A DNA stretch of 41,079 nucleotides, from the NCBI GenBank assembly GCA_000969725.1, contig JXSR01S007435.1, one strand, 5' to 3'. Source of the stretch: Ophiothrix spiculata (Eukaryota > Echinodermata > Ophiuroidea > Amphilepidida > Ophiotrichidae). The number at the start of each line of letters is the position of its first letter. The stretch's first letter is position 1. Of the stretch, positions 1 through 12,900 are shown piece by piece. The notes beneath the pieces are model-generated. The model searched no databases and was not told the DNA's origin. It saw only the letters and a program-made list of their open reading frames with translations. The position numbers were made by a program, and so were the translations under genes.

Positions 1-553
1 ACCTTGTTAGTTAAAATTGAAGCATGGGAAGTATGAATGAAAATTCTGAGAAATCTGGCTATTCAGTGTTTCTAGAAATTAACGCAATAAACTTTGAGAT
101 GTAGAAACATTAGAAGTCTCGCATTCATAAACGATGAAAGATATTTCTTTAAATCAAAATTTATGACAATCTGTGATCAGTTTGCCATTCAAAGAAACAA
201 AAAATAGTTTCTTTTGTGAACCACTGCCACAGAAAAAAATTATTTTGTAAATAGTATTTTTTTCAGAAATTTGCCAAAGTTTGTGCAATTTTCATGGTGG
301 CCAAATTTGCCATGCACAAAGTCTATGGGAAATTGGAAAATAAAAAATAGCGTAACTCAAAAACGCTTAGATGGAAAAAAATCAAAATTTGAAATACAAG
401 TTTTTTTCAAACTCTGCACATTCTGTGAAATTTTGAACAAATTCTGTGCAGGACACCGTAGCCGTTAGAACCACCTTAAAAACCGAAGCCCTGTCAAGTA
501 CCAATCTCAATTACAGAATAAATAATGGAAATGTAAGAATGTAATAAACTTAC
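1..553 (-). other. MDN1 intron after exon 21 (partial)
   Basis: AT-rich sequence with homopolymer runs. No coding exon, RNA gene or clear repeat was recognised. The 65-codon plus-strand open frame at 271-468 is compositionally random. Confidence 0.7.
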
Positions 554-984
554 CACGATGATTTTCTAAATCCAGTAAAACATCAGAAATCCTATCCAAC
601 TCCGACAATGCGCTTGACCGATTCACTTCAATAGCCTCCATTTCATCCCAAGTATTTCTACTTTGACCACGTGAGTTTATGGTGATTTGTTGCCTAGCAA
701 CACATTGCACACATTGCATCATCACGGCAACCACACTTTCAGGTAAATCTACCTTCTCTTCACTAGTCCTTGACAAAGTTTTGCGACTCATTTGCTGTAG
801 TATACATATCAAGGTTTTTCTACAAGTCCTCTGATTTTCATTGTCTGTGTCTTGATCAGTTGCCATGGATACTATATTGTATATGGCATGTTTCCATGCC
901 TGGCAATGCTCCTCAGGGATCAGGTTGCTAATTGATAATAGTATTCTTGCAAATGAATAGTGCCATGATTGAACATCTTCAGAG
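554..984 (-). CDS. MDN1: MDN1 exon 21 of window: linker, last exon seen
   Basis: This exon is 431 nt, phase 2 in and phase 1 out. It encodes SEDVQSWHYSFARILLSISN, then IPEEHCQAWKHAIYNIVSMA and on to SSALSELDRISDVLLDLENH. It is a helical, poorly conserved region. Acceptor CTTCTTATAG and donor CGTG/GTAAGT. The next exon must lie below position 1 and begin in phase 1. Confidence 0.88.
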
Positions 985-3900
985 CTATAAGAAGAAATTT
1001 GAAACTTTGAAACATTGTCATACAAATCAATAATTTTATATAAGTTGAAAATTACTAGAATAACACAAAAACAACAATGCTCTGCATGAACTCAACTCTG
1101 TTCCGGTTTGAGGCTTGTATGATTGACAAATCTTGGGAAAACAATTTTACAATGAGGGTGGGGACGCTGAACATATTTCTTGCTTTTTAGTTCTCAATTA
1201 TTCAAGTTAATGAGGTAAAATTTGAAGCTCGATCGATCAAAACTTCAAAGTTTTAAAACATCACAACTCTTCATCAAATACGTCTAGTGGCAGAAGCTAT
1301 AGTTCTCTACAAAATGCACACCATACAGTGGATGCTCAACAGACCTTTGTGCACTACTTGCTCAATCATGTTGCCAAGAGAGCCAGCAGATCCACTACAT
1401 GTGTAGAACAGCTTTCCAGATGACACAGTTGGTGACATCACTGCACTCCAGTTTTCTGCTAGCTGTGAACTAACTCACTTCAGCATTTCATGAAAGAAAA
1501 ATTATAACTCACCAGTAATCAGAGAAGCTCCCCATGGCTGTGGATCCATTCGTCCATAGCAGTCTGCTCAACTCATTCAGCTGGTCTAATTTCTCTTCAT
1601 ATTGACCCAGTGCTACATCAACTATAGAATCAAAGTCCACTGAGACCACAGCTGTCTTACTTGAATCTTCCTTACTGGGGATTGGTTTTGGTGGCTGAAG
1701 TAAGTTGACGATACAATGAGATTGTACTGGTGTCAACATCATTGATGGACCCTAGAAGAGAGCGAAAATAGTAAATATAGTAAAATGAAAATAAGTAAAG
1801 TTCATCAAGTTGTCATTTTAATCCTTATAACATGGACTCTGCAGATATGTAAAAGAGTCAATGGATGGACTCTGCAGATATGTAAAAGAGCTAGTCAATG
1901 GATGGACTCTGAAGATATGTAAAGAGTCAATGGACGGACCCTGCAGATGTGTAAAAGAGTCAATGGATGGACTCTGCAGATATGTAAAAGAGCTAGTCAA
2001 TGGATGGACTCTGAAGATATGTAAAGAGTCAATGGACGGACTCTGAAGATATGTAAAAGATAAATGGATGGACTCTGCAGATATGTAAAAGAGTCAATGG
2101 ACGGACTCTGAAGATATGTAAAAGATAAATGGATGGACTCTGCAGATATGAAAGAGTCAATGGACGGACTCTGAAGATATGTAAAAGATAAATGGATGGA
2201 CTCTGCAGATATGTAAAAGAGTCAATGGTTTGAGCTGGACGGTCACATATGTAGATTTATGCCTTTTCTTGGATCCTAATAATAATAATATCCAATGTAA
2301 ATGCACTATTCACCGTAGTACCATAGCGCTTGCTGGCCATATTTATGTTATTACTATACCTCATAAATATTTATTAGGAAACCACAAAATACAATTGGTC
2401 AGTAAGACCTGATGCACATGACAGTATTATGCCTACTTTCCCCAAGTGCGCGAAACGCCCACGCAGGGAAAAAATTGAAAAACTACCACACCCCTACTAT
2501 CACACCCCGTGTGATATCACTTATAAGTTGGAAGTATGGACATTTTTGGGTAATATTTTGATGTGTTAACACCACATTTAGTGAAATATTTATGAGGTAT
2601 AGTAAAATAAATACAACATGGTTTATTTCGAGAAGTATCGAAAATTCCTGATCCCTTAGTGTTGGATGCGTGTGAGTACTTCCCTTCACTTTGCGTCGGG
2701 AAGTAGTAACACGCATCCAACACCTCGGGATCAGTAATTTTCACTACTTCGGTACTTCCCTCTATACCATGTTGTATTTGTATATTATCTTATGGTATTT
2801 CATCTCCTATATATAGGGAAAACAAAAATTTATTTGACAATTTAAACAAAAATCCATGGTGGAAGTTGCATTTACAAACAATGGGCCCTGTACTATGGAT
2901 TTTTGTTTATAATAATGTTAGGGTTGGAAGGGATGGAAAACAATAGTATAGAAGGTTAATGATAAAATCACCAATTAGATATGACAATAAAGAAAAATAC
3001 ATAGCGGTGTTGCATTCACAAGTAATGGGCCCTGTAATATGGACTTTTGTTTATGCTGTCCAATAATTTTTTTGTTTGACCACTTAACAAGTAACATTTT
3101 TAACTTGATTTGTTTTAGTATGCACTCTTTACTTATCAATTATTCATTACAATTAAGGTTCTATTACCTGCAGAACCCCACATTTTGAATGCACTCCCAT
3201 CATCATTGTTCTATCTTGTCCAACATCCGTTGGTTGCCATGCCAACCATATGTCAAGATAGCTTGAAGCTGTACTCTGCCATATATGGGCATGTTGACCT
3301 GTGATGACCTTTGACATCTGATGATGCAGTTCAGTGACATTCCCTTCTTCTAACTGATGTAACCCATGGAGTGGTGCTAAATGTAGAGGATTAACCGGGG
3401 TGTGCTGTACTGCAAAGGGCAAGAAGGCTTGCAGCAACGCATTTACTCTGTGGATATATGAGGCAGAGTCTACCCCAGGCCTGTGTGAAAATGTATAAGA
3501 CATGTGGTCAAACAGTTATCGAAATACAAAAATTTAACTACATGCATATGTGCATATAACCCCAAAACGTTACCTGAACAGAATAAATGTCAATCAAAAT
3601 GTATCACATGGTAGTCTCATATCAAGATTTGTGATAATATGACAACCAGGCAGTTGTTCTAAATATATTGGTATGTATCTAAATTGTCAATTTTATTTAG
3701 AGTTAATGATTTGGCCCTCTTCTTGCACATCTGTAATATATGGGTGTGCAGTGAACCAAGACGTTTGTGACTAAGGATTCACCTAAGATGGCGAAAGCAT
3801 GCGTTACAAGTAATGTTTGTCACACTAAAAAAAACCCATATGTTTCTGAACTCTATAAAATCATGAATTTCTGAATGAGAGCCAATAGCACTCAAATTCT

Positions 3901-6900
3901 AGCCAAATATGTCCTACATTTCTTTCCTAGAAAATCCTTCTTCATATATATACAGTGTTTTAGCTTGTTCTAAATGGTTAACTAATAAACTAGGGGTCAA
4001 TTTTACCAGCAATATTAAGCAATGTTTGCTATTGATCTTCACTGGCCACTGATGTTAAACCTTACCAGACAGCTAAATGATACATTTTGGTACTGTAAAA
4101 CACTATAATTTAGCGGGGACTTTATTTCACAAATTCCCAATAAGTGACATTTTTGCGAGTGTTAAATTTCGCGATTTTGAAACTTTGTGATGATTTTGTA
4201 TGTCTTCCGAATTCGGAAGGCCAAGTATTATCTTCTAATTTTCTATGTTCCTGTCAAAATATTACGAAAATACTAAATTAAGTAGCTTAAAAATTCATCC
4301 ATGTTAACTTATCTGCATGAAAAATGGTGCATTATGTTTAAAACAATTGTAAAAGTAAGCCACGAACCAGCTAGTAGATTGTCAATAGAAAATGCGTGCA
4401 ATAAATAGTTTCCCGGTAATTTATTCTACCCCCTAGATCGCGCAAGCGCAAATGGTCAGATGACGTCAATTTTGAATAACCGAAATCAGCTGATTGCTTC
4501 ATTGTCATGGTAACACGATCGGTCGAGAGCTAAAGCTTACACATTTTACGGAATAATTTTGAGTCTTTATTGACTGATTTAAGTGTAAATTGATGTCAAA
4601 ATGCCACCACTACCTACATGTTGTGTTTGTCGATCGTGAGGGAAGAAGAAATCTTACCCAACTACAAATTACGTAGCGGAGATAAAGTGTCATTTTGAGA
4701 TGGATTTGAGCTAGCATGCCATTTCTTAATAAACATAACATGAACTTGGACAATATTTTTGCGAGGATTTAATTTGGCGAATTCTTTTCCCTCGCGAAAT
4801 TAACATGTTTTACAGTATTTCATATTATTACCTGAGTGCAGTCTGCACAAGGCATTCCAGCAAACTGGTCACAACCCTCTGTTGAGCACACGTAGCAAGG
4901 TGGTCCATCAATGGCCACATGGCAACAGTCACAGCCACATTAGGTCTTGTCGTCCTGCTTGCCTCAGTGGTTGCTATGGCTACATCTGATGCTGCTGATT
5001 TGAATAGACCGTGGTGAGAGAGAAGTATCGCTAGGCCATCAATGCATTCCATAGTGTCTTCATCTGAAAACATTAACAATCGAATACGCCAGTGTAAGAA
5101 AACCCAAACTCCAATAGCTGCCTTCTGTTAATTATATTTATAAAATATAAATGCATACAAATCTCTGAAAATGCTTTCACATCACTAAAATAGCATTTCC
5201 ATGTCAATATCTAATCATAGTGTCACATTTGACTTTTTTAGACATTGTTAGATAATTGTTATAGTACTTAGTTGCTGTGTTTAAACAATCATTACAACAA
5301 AACCCAAACTCCATGAGCTTCCCTCTGCAATTATATACTAGAAAAAGGATCTAACAATGTCTAAAAAGTCGACTACAGGTCAATTGCGACACTATGATTA
5401 GGATATAGACATGGTGATACTTTTTAGTGTTTTGAAAGCAGTTTCAGAGATTTGTATGCATTTATATTTGACAGAACTTAACAGAAGGGAGCTATTGGAG
5501 TTGGGGTTTTCTTATTCTTTCGTATTAAATTTAACAAATCACATCAATAGACACGCGGGCACTGATTTTCAAAGAGGCAAAATACAAAAAGCCGATATTC
5601 TTTTACAACTGTGTATGTCAGATCTGGAATAACTGGTATGACAATCATAAGTGTCATAATGTCTTTTGAATATCATGGAAGATCGATTTGAGATTATTTG
5701 GAAATTTGACTAAGAATGCGGTTATCGAGTGAAGTGCTATCGCGTATGCACAATTTAGCGGATAAATGTAAGATGCATAACGCATTGTAGAGTCAAATAA
5801 TTGTAGCGCGTGTCCAGCACACGGCGCGGGCTCACTACGTACTTGCGTAGCGCCAGCGTGGTGAAATCACCTAACTTAGCCAGATTTAAGAGTGCAAATA
5901 GTCCCGCGTCCTATCTGTACTTTCTTTAATCTATGGTACAGACTAACACATTTTCAACCATTCCTACACCTAAATGGCCACCATTACTGATCATGAGGTC
6001 ATCCACTTGATGAAATCAATTGAAATGATGCAAAAGAAGCTGAAATTTCAAATCCAATTGTGCACCATATAGATCCGCAGTGTACATGTTGTATCATGGT
6101 TCAAACTAAATTGGATTTGAAACTCAAGCTAATTATGAACAAATCTAAGTTGCCTCAAGTAATACCCCATAAATGGTTGACATTGAGGTGTACAAGAATG
6201 TTTGAAAATGGAAGTTTATTGGCCCGGGGGTGAGAGAGGGGGTACTTAGTACTAAAGTGATTACAGGGATATGCCGCAAATTTGGGTAGCAAAATCAGGC
6301 TGTCTGGTATGCCAATGGGTCCTTTTTCTTTGAAAATGTGGTATTTTATGGGTCTGTTTTTCAACATTTTTTCAAATTTGAGCCAAAATGATGCGTATTT
6401 GGATTTTTTTCTAAGTTTCAAACAAAAAACAGGAAATTTGTGTCAAATTGGCGTAATTTTTCACAGAAAATTACAATTTTTGAATAAATTTGACTCAAAA
6501 TGTGGACATTTGGTATATGGATAGGCCCTTTTTTTCTTCAAAATTGGTATATACATGGGTGGTACTAGAAATTTCCTAGCGGCACACCCCTACCAAAACC
6601 AAACTTGAGTCCCCCCCCAGGTTTATTGGAGACAATAATTTATGACCAGAGCAGGCTCTCAATTTCATCCAATTCCTGACATGGGTTGGGTGTGTATGAG
6701 AATGAATTCAAATGAAAATATTACAAAAATGTATATAGACAAACACATGTTTCAATGCTGTAAATGAGCTTTGTTTGTATTGTACTTATATAATGCATAC
6801 GATGGCCTTGTCAGTATAGGGTGGATTTGACAAAACCTATCTACCCAAATTGGTATACATTATTTATCTAATCTTAATGATTACTGTACACGTGGTATAT

Positions 6901-9900
6901 TCGATTTTGCGCTCCACACGCTCAACTCATCTAGCGTGAAAATAAATGTACCACGATAATGATCTTTGAATACAGAAGAAATAATTAATTTAAAACTGGA
7001 CTCACCGATTACAACTTTAGTGACGTTGCGACCCAATCGCTGGGCCTTCTTCAGACTGTGCAGAGATGTAACGGATGGATTGGTCACATGATAATTGGCG
7101 AGGAATTTGTTTCACAATCAGATCCCATGCATGAGAGAGTACAAAACGGAGGCCTCCTTTCTTGTTGAGTGATGGGTCTTCTACACGTTCCCAGATAGCT
7201 TCTCTCACCCCTCTCTCAAACCACCGTTCTTCTCAATCAAGAATGACAATGTCCTCACTGTTAAATTGGTGGCTGGAGTGTTTACAGTGGATGAAGACTG
7301 CGGAGTCCTGATTTTCGGTGGAACTACCCCTCCTGTTGACTAAATCGTGCTTTTATTGCTTGTTTAGTGTCACCCACGTAAGTTTTAACAAAGTTTTCAG
7401 CAGAGCATTTGAGTCCATAAACAACATTACAGCATTTGTCCTTGGGAATTGTATCCTTCAAGTGGACAAGCTTACCCCGGAGGTTGTCAACGGGTTTGTA
7501 GGAGCACGCAATGCCGATAGACTTATAAATGTTTTTCAGATAGACCTGCAGAGTAAGGTATCGTTATTCTGGCTTTGGTGTTGGGTGTAGCAGTCTTCTG
7601 GGTGACTCGTGGAGAGGCTGAAACTTTGGTGGCCTTTTCAAAGGCCCAACTAGGGTAGCCACACTTATCAAGGGCAGCTCGTATGTGGTCTTTCTCAATC
7701 AGGATGTTGTAGTCCACAGATATAACAAATTCCTCGCCGATTATCACGTGACCAATCCGTCCATCACATCTCTGCACAGTCTGAAGAAGGCCCATGGCCG
7801 GCGATTGGGTCGCAATGTCACTAAAGTTGTAATCGGTGAGTCCAGTTTTAGATTAATTATTTCTTCTGTTTTACCTCCTGAAAATATTCACAATTATCTT
7901 TGAATACACTGCCACACGTTAACAAATTCACGAGCGTGAAAATTAAAACATGTGAAATGATTTAAACCCGTAAGGGAAAAATACTGCACATAAAAAATAT
8001 TGGCGTTTACAGTAGGTTACTTTATGATGGGGCCAGTAGAGATATCAGAAAGAATGATGCAAGGACAAACTTACCAATTGTTTCCACATTATCACTGTTC
8101 ATCTTCTCTGTCACACAAACAACATCCATCAATTTCTTACACGTCTCTCCCCTGTCACCAACTATAAACTCTGCTGCTCTCCGTAACTTCTCCTCAGCAG
8201 CTTGTCCAAGTACTGTTGAAGAGCCTGATGCATCATCTACCACTGCTAGACTTCTGCACAGTGCATTGGCATGGAGTACAGTCTCTGCAACAGCCTTGGT
8301 TTTGAATGGTAGAGGAGCTCCAAGCTGATGCAATAGCCTCCGCTGTTGGGGAATCTTGTCAATACTGCTGCAGAGATGCTGGTGTATCTGGTCTATGATG
8401 ACTTGTAAAGTTGACGGGATACTGTTTTGATAAGCAATACATAGGAATTACCATTTTGACCAGGCCCCCAATAAAGTCCAAAAAAATACCCTAAACATCC
8501 ACAAAAACACCTAAAAAGCATTAACAACATGTAAATACATGTCGTTTCTTAATAAAATACTACACAAAATGCTTGGAAAACTACTGAAAACTTTTTTTTT
8601 TTAATTTTTCCTACAAAAGGTCCATTCTTTTGAATATCCGCCCCTCCCCCCTTTGAAAAATCCTTGCTACGGGCCTGGTTTTGACACTGAAGACATCAAT
8701 CTCTAATCTACCATATTGCAATCCCATGATTCATGACTATGTTGAAAGATCTGTCTCTTATCTGTCTGAAAACTTGTGTTGCTCGCCTAGCTTCAAGCAA
8801 TCAAATTAGCTTTAACAGTAAGGTGCTCTCTTATAGTATGGAAGGTCATGAGCTCCAACTTCGATGGTGCCAAAGTTGAGTGTATTTGTATACTGTACTC
8901 TGGTAATAGAATGGAAATTTGAAGTGGCGGATTTAGAGGGGGGCGAAGCGCGTCAAGAAGTCGCCGCTTTTTAATGATTTTATTCCTTACAAATTAATAA
9001 TTGTGTCAAATGGCAGCAAATTTTAGGTTCATTTGAACAGTTCTGCACCCTTCAACACCTTATTTTTTCAGAGCAGCACCTAAATTTGAGTGGGCACCGA
9101 GGCGATATCAAAATAGCACCCCCTCTTTTTGAAAATTCCTGGATCCGCACCTGATTTGCCTGAGAATGCGGCTATTGAGCCAGTCAAGTGCTGTTCTTTG
9201 CTTACGCACAATTTGGCGAAATAATGTAAGATTCTTGTTGCATTGTAGTCAAGTAGTAGTAGCACGTGACGGAACGCAGAGCGGGATCATCACGCACTCA
9301 CCCAGCATCGGTCCAGGTATTTGTTTTATTTGTTTAAATTCCTTTAATCTATGTTGAATACCCTTAGACAAGGAGCCAACTCTTAATGGTCTTGGGGAAA
9401 TCAATAAGAAACTCAAGAGCTGATTCTGTCTGCAATGGTTGCATATGTGGACTGAACTCATACTGGAATTCTTCTCAAAATGTATGCTACTCACAAAGAA
9501 GCCGCAACCAGATCAGAAAAGAAAAAGAAATCAAACACATTGGCTGAGTTCCATCTATAGTAAAGTACCTCATTAAAACCAATTTACAAAATACTGGTTC
9601 TCAAAACCAGACGTTCCCCTGGCCGACGCGATCCCAACGAAGTTTGGTTTAGAGGCAAATGAGACCAGCTTGACATTTTCAGCCTAGCTTACAACTTGAC
9701 CGCATATGACCTTTGACCTTTGTTATGTGACCGTTGACCTCATCAACATATGAGGGTTCTTATAATATGTTTTAAATCCAAGTTTGGTTCCATTTGGACT
9801 TTTAACTTTTCAAATTAGGCCAAATTGACATTTTCAGCCTATTTTACAACTTGACCTCATATGACATTTGACCTTGGTATGTGACCTTTCACGACATTAA

Positions 9901-12900
9901 CATATGAGGGTTCTTATACACTCCCGGTCAAAAGTCTTTGCGCACCTGTTACATCAGACAAAATAGCCTTGTTTAGATAAAATCATCCAATATTTTCGTT
10001 AAAATCCTGTTTGTGTACATGCTATATTTATCTAACATTGATAAATCAACCCCTCTTGCGATTTTTGACCTTCCGTAACCTCTGGAATTTATAATNNNNN
10101 NNNNNNNNNNNNNNNNNNNNNNNNNNNNNNNNNNNNNNNNNNNNNNNNNNNNNNNNNNNNNNNNNNNNNNNNNNNNNNNNNNNNNNNNNNNNNNNNNNNN
10201 NNNNNNNNNNNNNNNNNNNNNNNNNNNNNNNNNNNNNNNNNNNNNNNNNNNNNNNNNNNNNNNNNNNNNNNNNNNNNNNNNNNNNNNNNNNNNNNNNNNN
10301 NNNNNNNNNNNNNNNNNNNNNNNNNNNNNNNNNNNNNNNNNNNNNNNNNNNNNNNNNNNNNNNNNNNNNNNNNNNNNNNNNNNNNNNNNNNNNNNNNNNN
10401 NNNNNNNNNNNNNNNNNNNNNNNNNNNNNNNNNNNNNNNNNNNNNNNNNNNNNNNNNNNNNNNNNNNNNNNNNNNNNNNNNNNNNNNNNNNNNNNNNNNN
10501 NNNNNNNNNNNNNNNNNNNNNNNNNNNNNNNNNNNNNNNNNNNNNNNNNNNNNNNNNNNNNNNNNNNNNNNNNNNNNNNNNNNNNNNNNNNNNNNNNNNN
10601 NNNNNNNNNNNNNNNNNNNNNNNNNNNNNNNNNNNNNNNNNNNNNNNNNNNNNNNNNNNNNNNNNNNNNNNNNNNNNNNNNNNNNNNNNNNNNNNNNNNN
10701 NNNNNNNNNNNNNNNNNNNNNNNNNNNNNNNNNNNNNNNNNNNNNNNNNNNNNNNNNNNNNNNNNNNNNNNNNNNNNNNNNNNNNNNNNNNNNNNNNNNN
10801 NNNNNNNNNNNNNNNNNNNNNNNNNNNNNNNNNNNNNNNNNNNNNNNNNNNNNNNNNNNNNNNNNNNNNNNNNNNNNNNNNNNNNNNNNNNNNNNNNNNN
10901 NNNNNNNNNNNNNNNNNNNNNNNNNNNNNNNNNNNNNNNNNNNNNNNNNNNNNNNNNNNNNNNNNNNNNNNNNNNNNNNNNNNNNNNNNNNNNNNNNNNN
11001 NNNNNNNNNNNNNNNNNNNNNNNNNNNNNNNNNNNNNNNNNNNNNNNNNNNNNNNNNNNNNNNNNNNNNNNNNNNNNNNNNNNNNAATTCCAGTGGTTAC
11101 GGAAGGTCAAAAATCGCAAGAGGGGTTGATTTATCAATGTTAGATAAATATAGCATGTACAAAAACAGGATTTTAACGAACATATTGGATAATTTGATAT
11201 AAACAAGGCTATTTTGTCTGATGTAACAGGTGCGCAAAGACTTTTGACCGGGAGTGTATTATATCCATAAACCAAATTTGGTTCCAATCGGACTTCAACT
11301 TTTCAATTTGGCCAAATTGACCATCTCAGCCTATTTTGCTACTTGACCTCATTATGTGACCTTTGACCTCACCCACAAATGCGGGTCCCCATGCTGCACC
11401 AATGAACCAAGTTTAGTCGAAATCCATCGAAGTCTTGTGGTCGGCAACCAATGTTGTGTTTATTTGATCATAAAATTTTTGATTTATTTCTGCAATATGA
11501 CTGCTTACTTTTACAATAGTTTTATACATCATGCATGGAGCCTTTTTTCATGCAGACTTTCAAGGTATTTTAGTAATATTTTGACAGGAACACAGAAGAC
11601 TAGTAGATAATATTCAGCCTTCTGAATTCGGAAGACATACATAATCATGACAAAATTTGAAATTCTCGAAATTTAATACTCGCAAAAATGTCGCTTATTG
11701 CGAATTTGCAAAATAAACTCCCCGCGAAATTCAAGTGTTTTACAGTAATCATACCAGTGACATTGCAAACACACAGAAATGAGACATCCGGGGGGTACTC
11801 AAATTTGGTTTTGGTAGTGGTGTGCTGGTGGGAAATATGAAGTAACATCCATGTAAATACCAATATTCAAGAAAAAGGGACCCATCCATATACCAAATTC
11901 CCCAAATTTTGAGTCGAATTTATACAAAAATTGAAATTTTCTCCAAAAATGTACGCTAATTTGGCGCAAATTTCCTGATTTTTGTTTGAAATTTAGAAAA
12001 AAAAAGAAAATTGTGAAAAACAGACCCTTCAAAATACCACATTTTACATAGGAAAAGGACCCAATGGCATACCAGACAGCCTGATTTTGCTACCTAAGTT
12101 TGCGGCACATCCCGTAACCACTTTTGTACTAAGTACCCCCCCGGGCGAGACATCTGCTGACATTGGATTTCTACTCTCCTCTTACCTTCCATGCCGTCCT
12201 AGGAGTAACTCAGGAACTGTTTGGATGGTATTTTCCTTCAACCACGTCCAGTGTAAAGCCATCTGGCTCCAGAATAGAGCAGTCCTGCCCTTGTGCTGTG
12301 GGACTGGTTGTGCACACAGTTTGTAGAATCGGTCGCGCCAATCAAGAGCTAACAGAATCTGAAACACAGACAACTCATTTAACCTTCAATAAAATTACAA
12401 TTGAATACGCATGTACAAGAAAACCCCAACTCCAATAGCTCCCTTCTGTAAATTATGCTTACAAAATATCATCTCTGAAAATGCTTTCACATCACTAAAA
12501 AGCATTTCCATTTTTATGTCCCAATTATAGTGTCACGTTTGACCTTGTAGTTGACTTTTCTAGACATTGTTAGATATAGTTTATAGTTGCAGATGGGAGC
12601 TCATGAAGTTGGGGTTTTCTTGTGCTGGCTGTTTAAATATAGAAACTATATACTATAACAATTCTCTAACAATGTCGAAAAAAGTCAACTACACGGTCAA
12701 ATATGACGCTATGATTGGGATATAGACATGGAAATGCTTTTAAGTGATGTGAAAGCATTTTTAGAGATTTGTAAAACATGCATTTATATTTTGTAAGTAT
12801 AATTTACAGAAGGGAGCTATTGGGGTTGGGGTTTTCTTGTACTGGCATATTCAATTAACCTAGACAAGTCCTAGTTAAATAATGTGTGTGTTTGTAGGTG

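Noticed and set aside
1818..2046. Repetitive peptides on both strands of the 33-bp minisatellite
   Set aside because: A period divisible by three keeps all frames partly open; there is no start context, partner exon or conservation.
5411..5632. 73-codon plus-strand open frame
   Set aside because: It lies mostly inside the right arm of a foldback element and resembles no protein family.
6881..7208. Two minus-strand open frames as a host gene
   Set aside because: They translate the Penelope-like tail (ERGVREAIWER, LNKKGGLRF) and its repeated arm, so they belong to the retroelement relic.
10046..11287. 413-codon open frame on the minus strand
   Set aside because: Almost all of it is N; the flanks are transposon terminal repeats.
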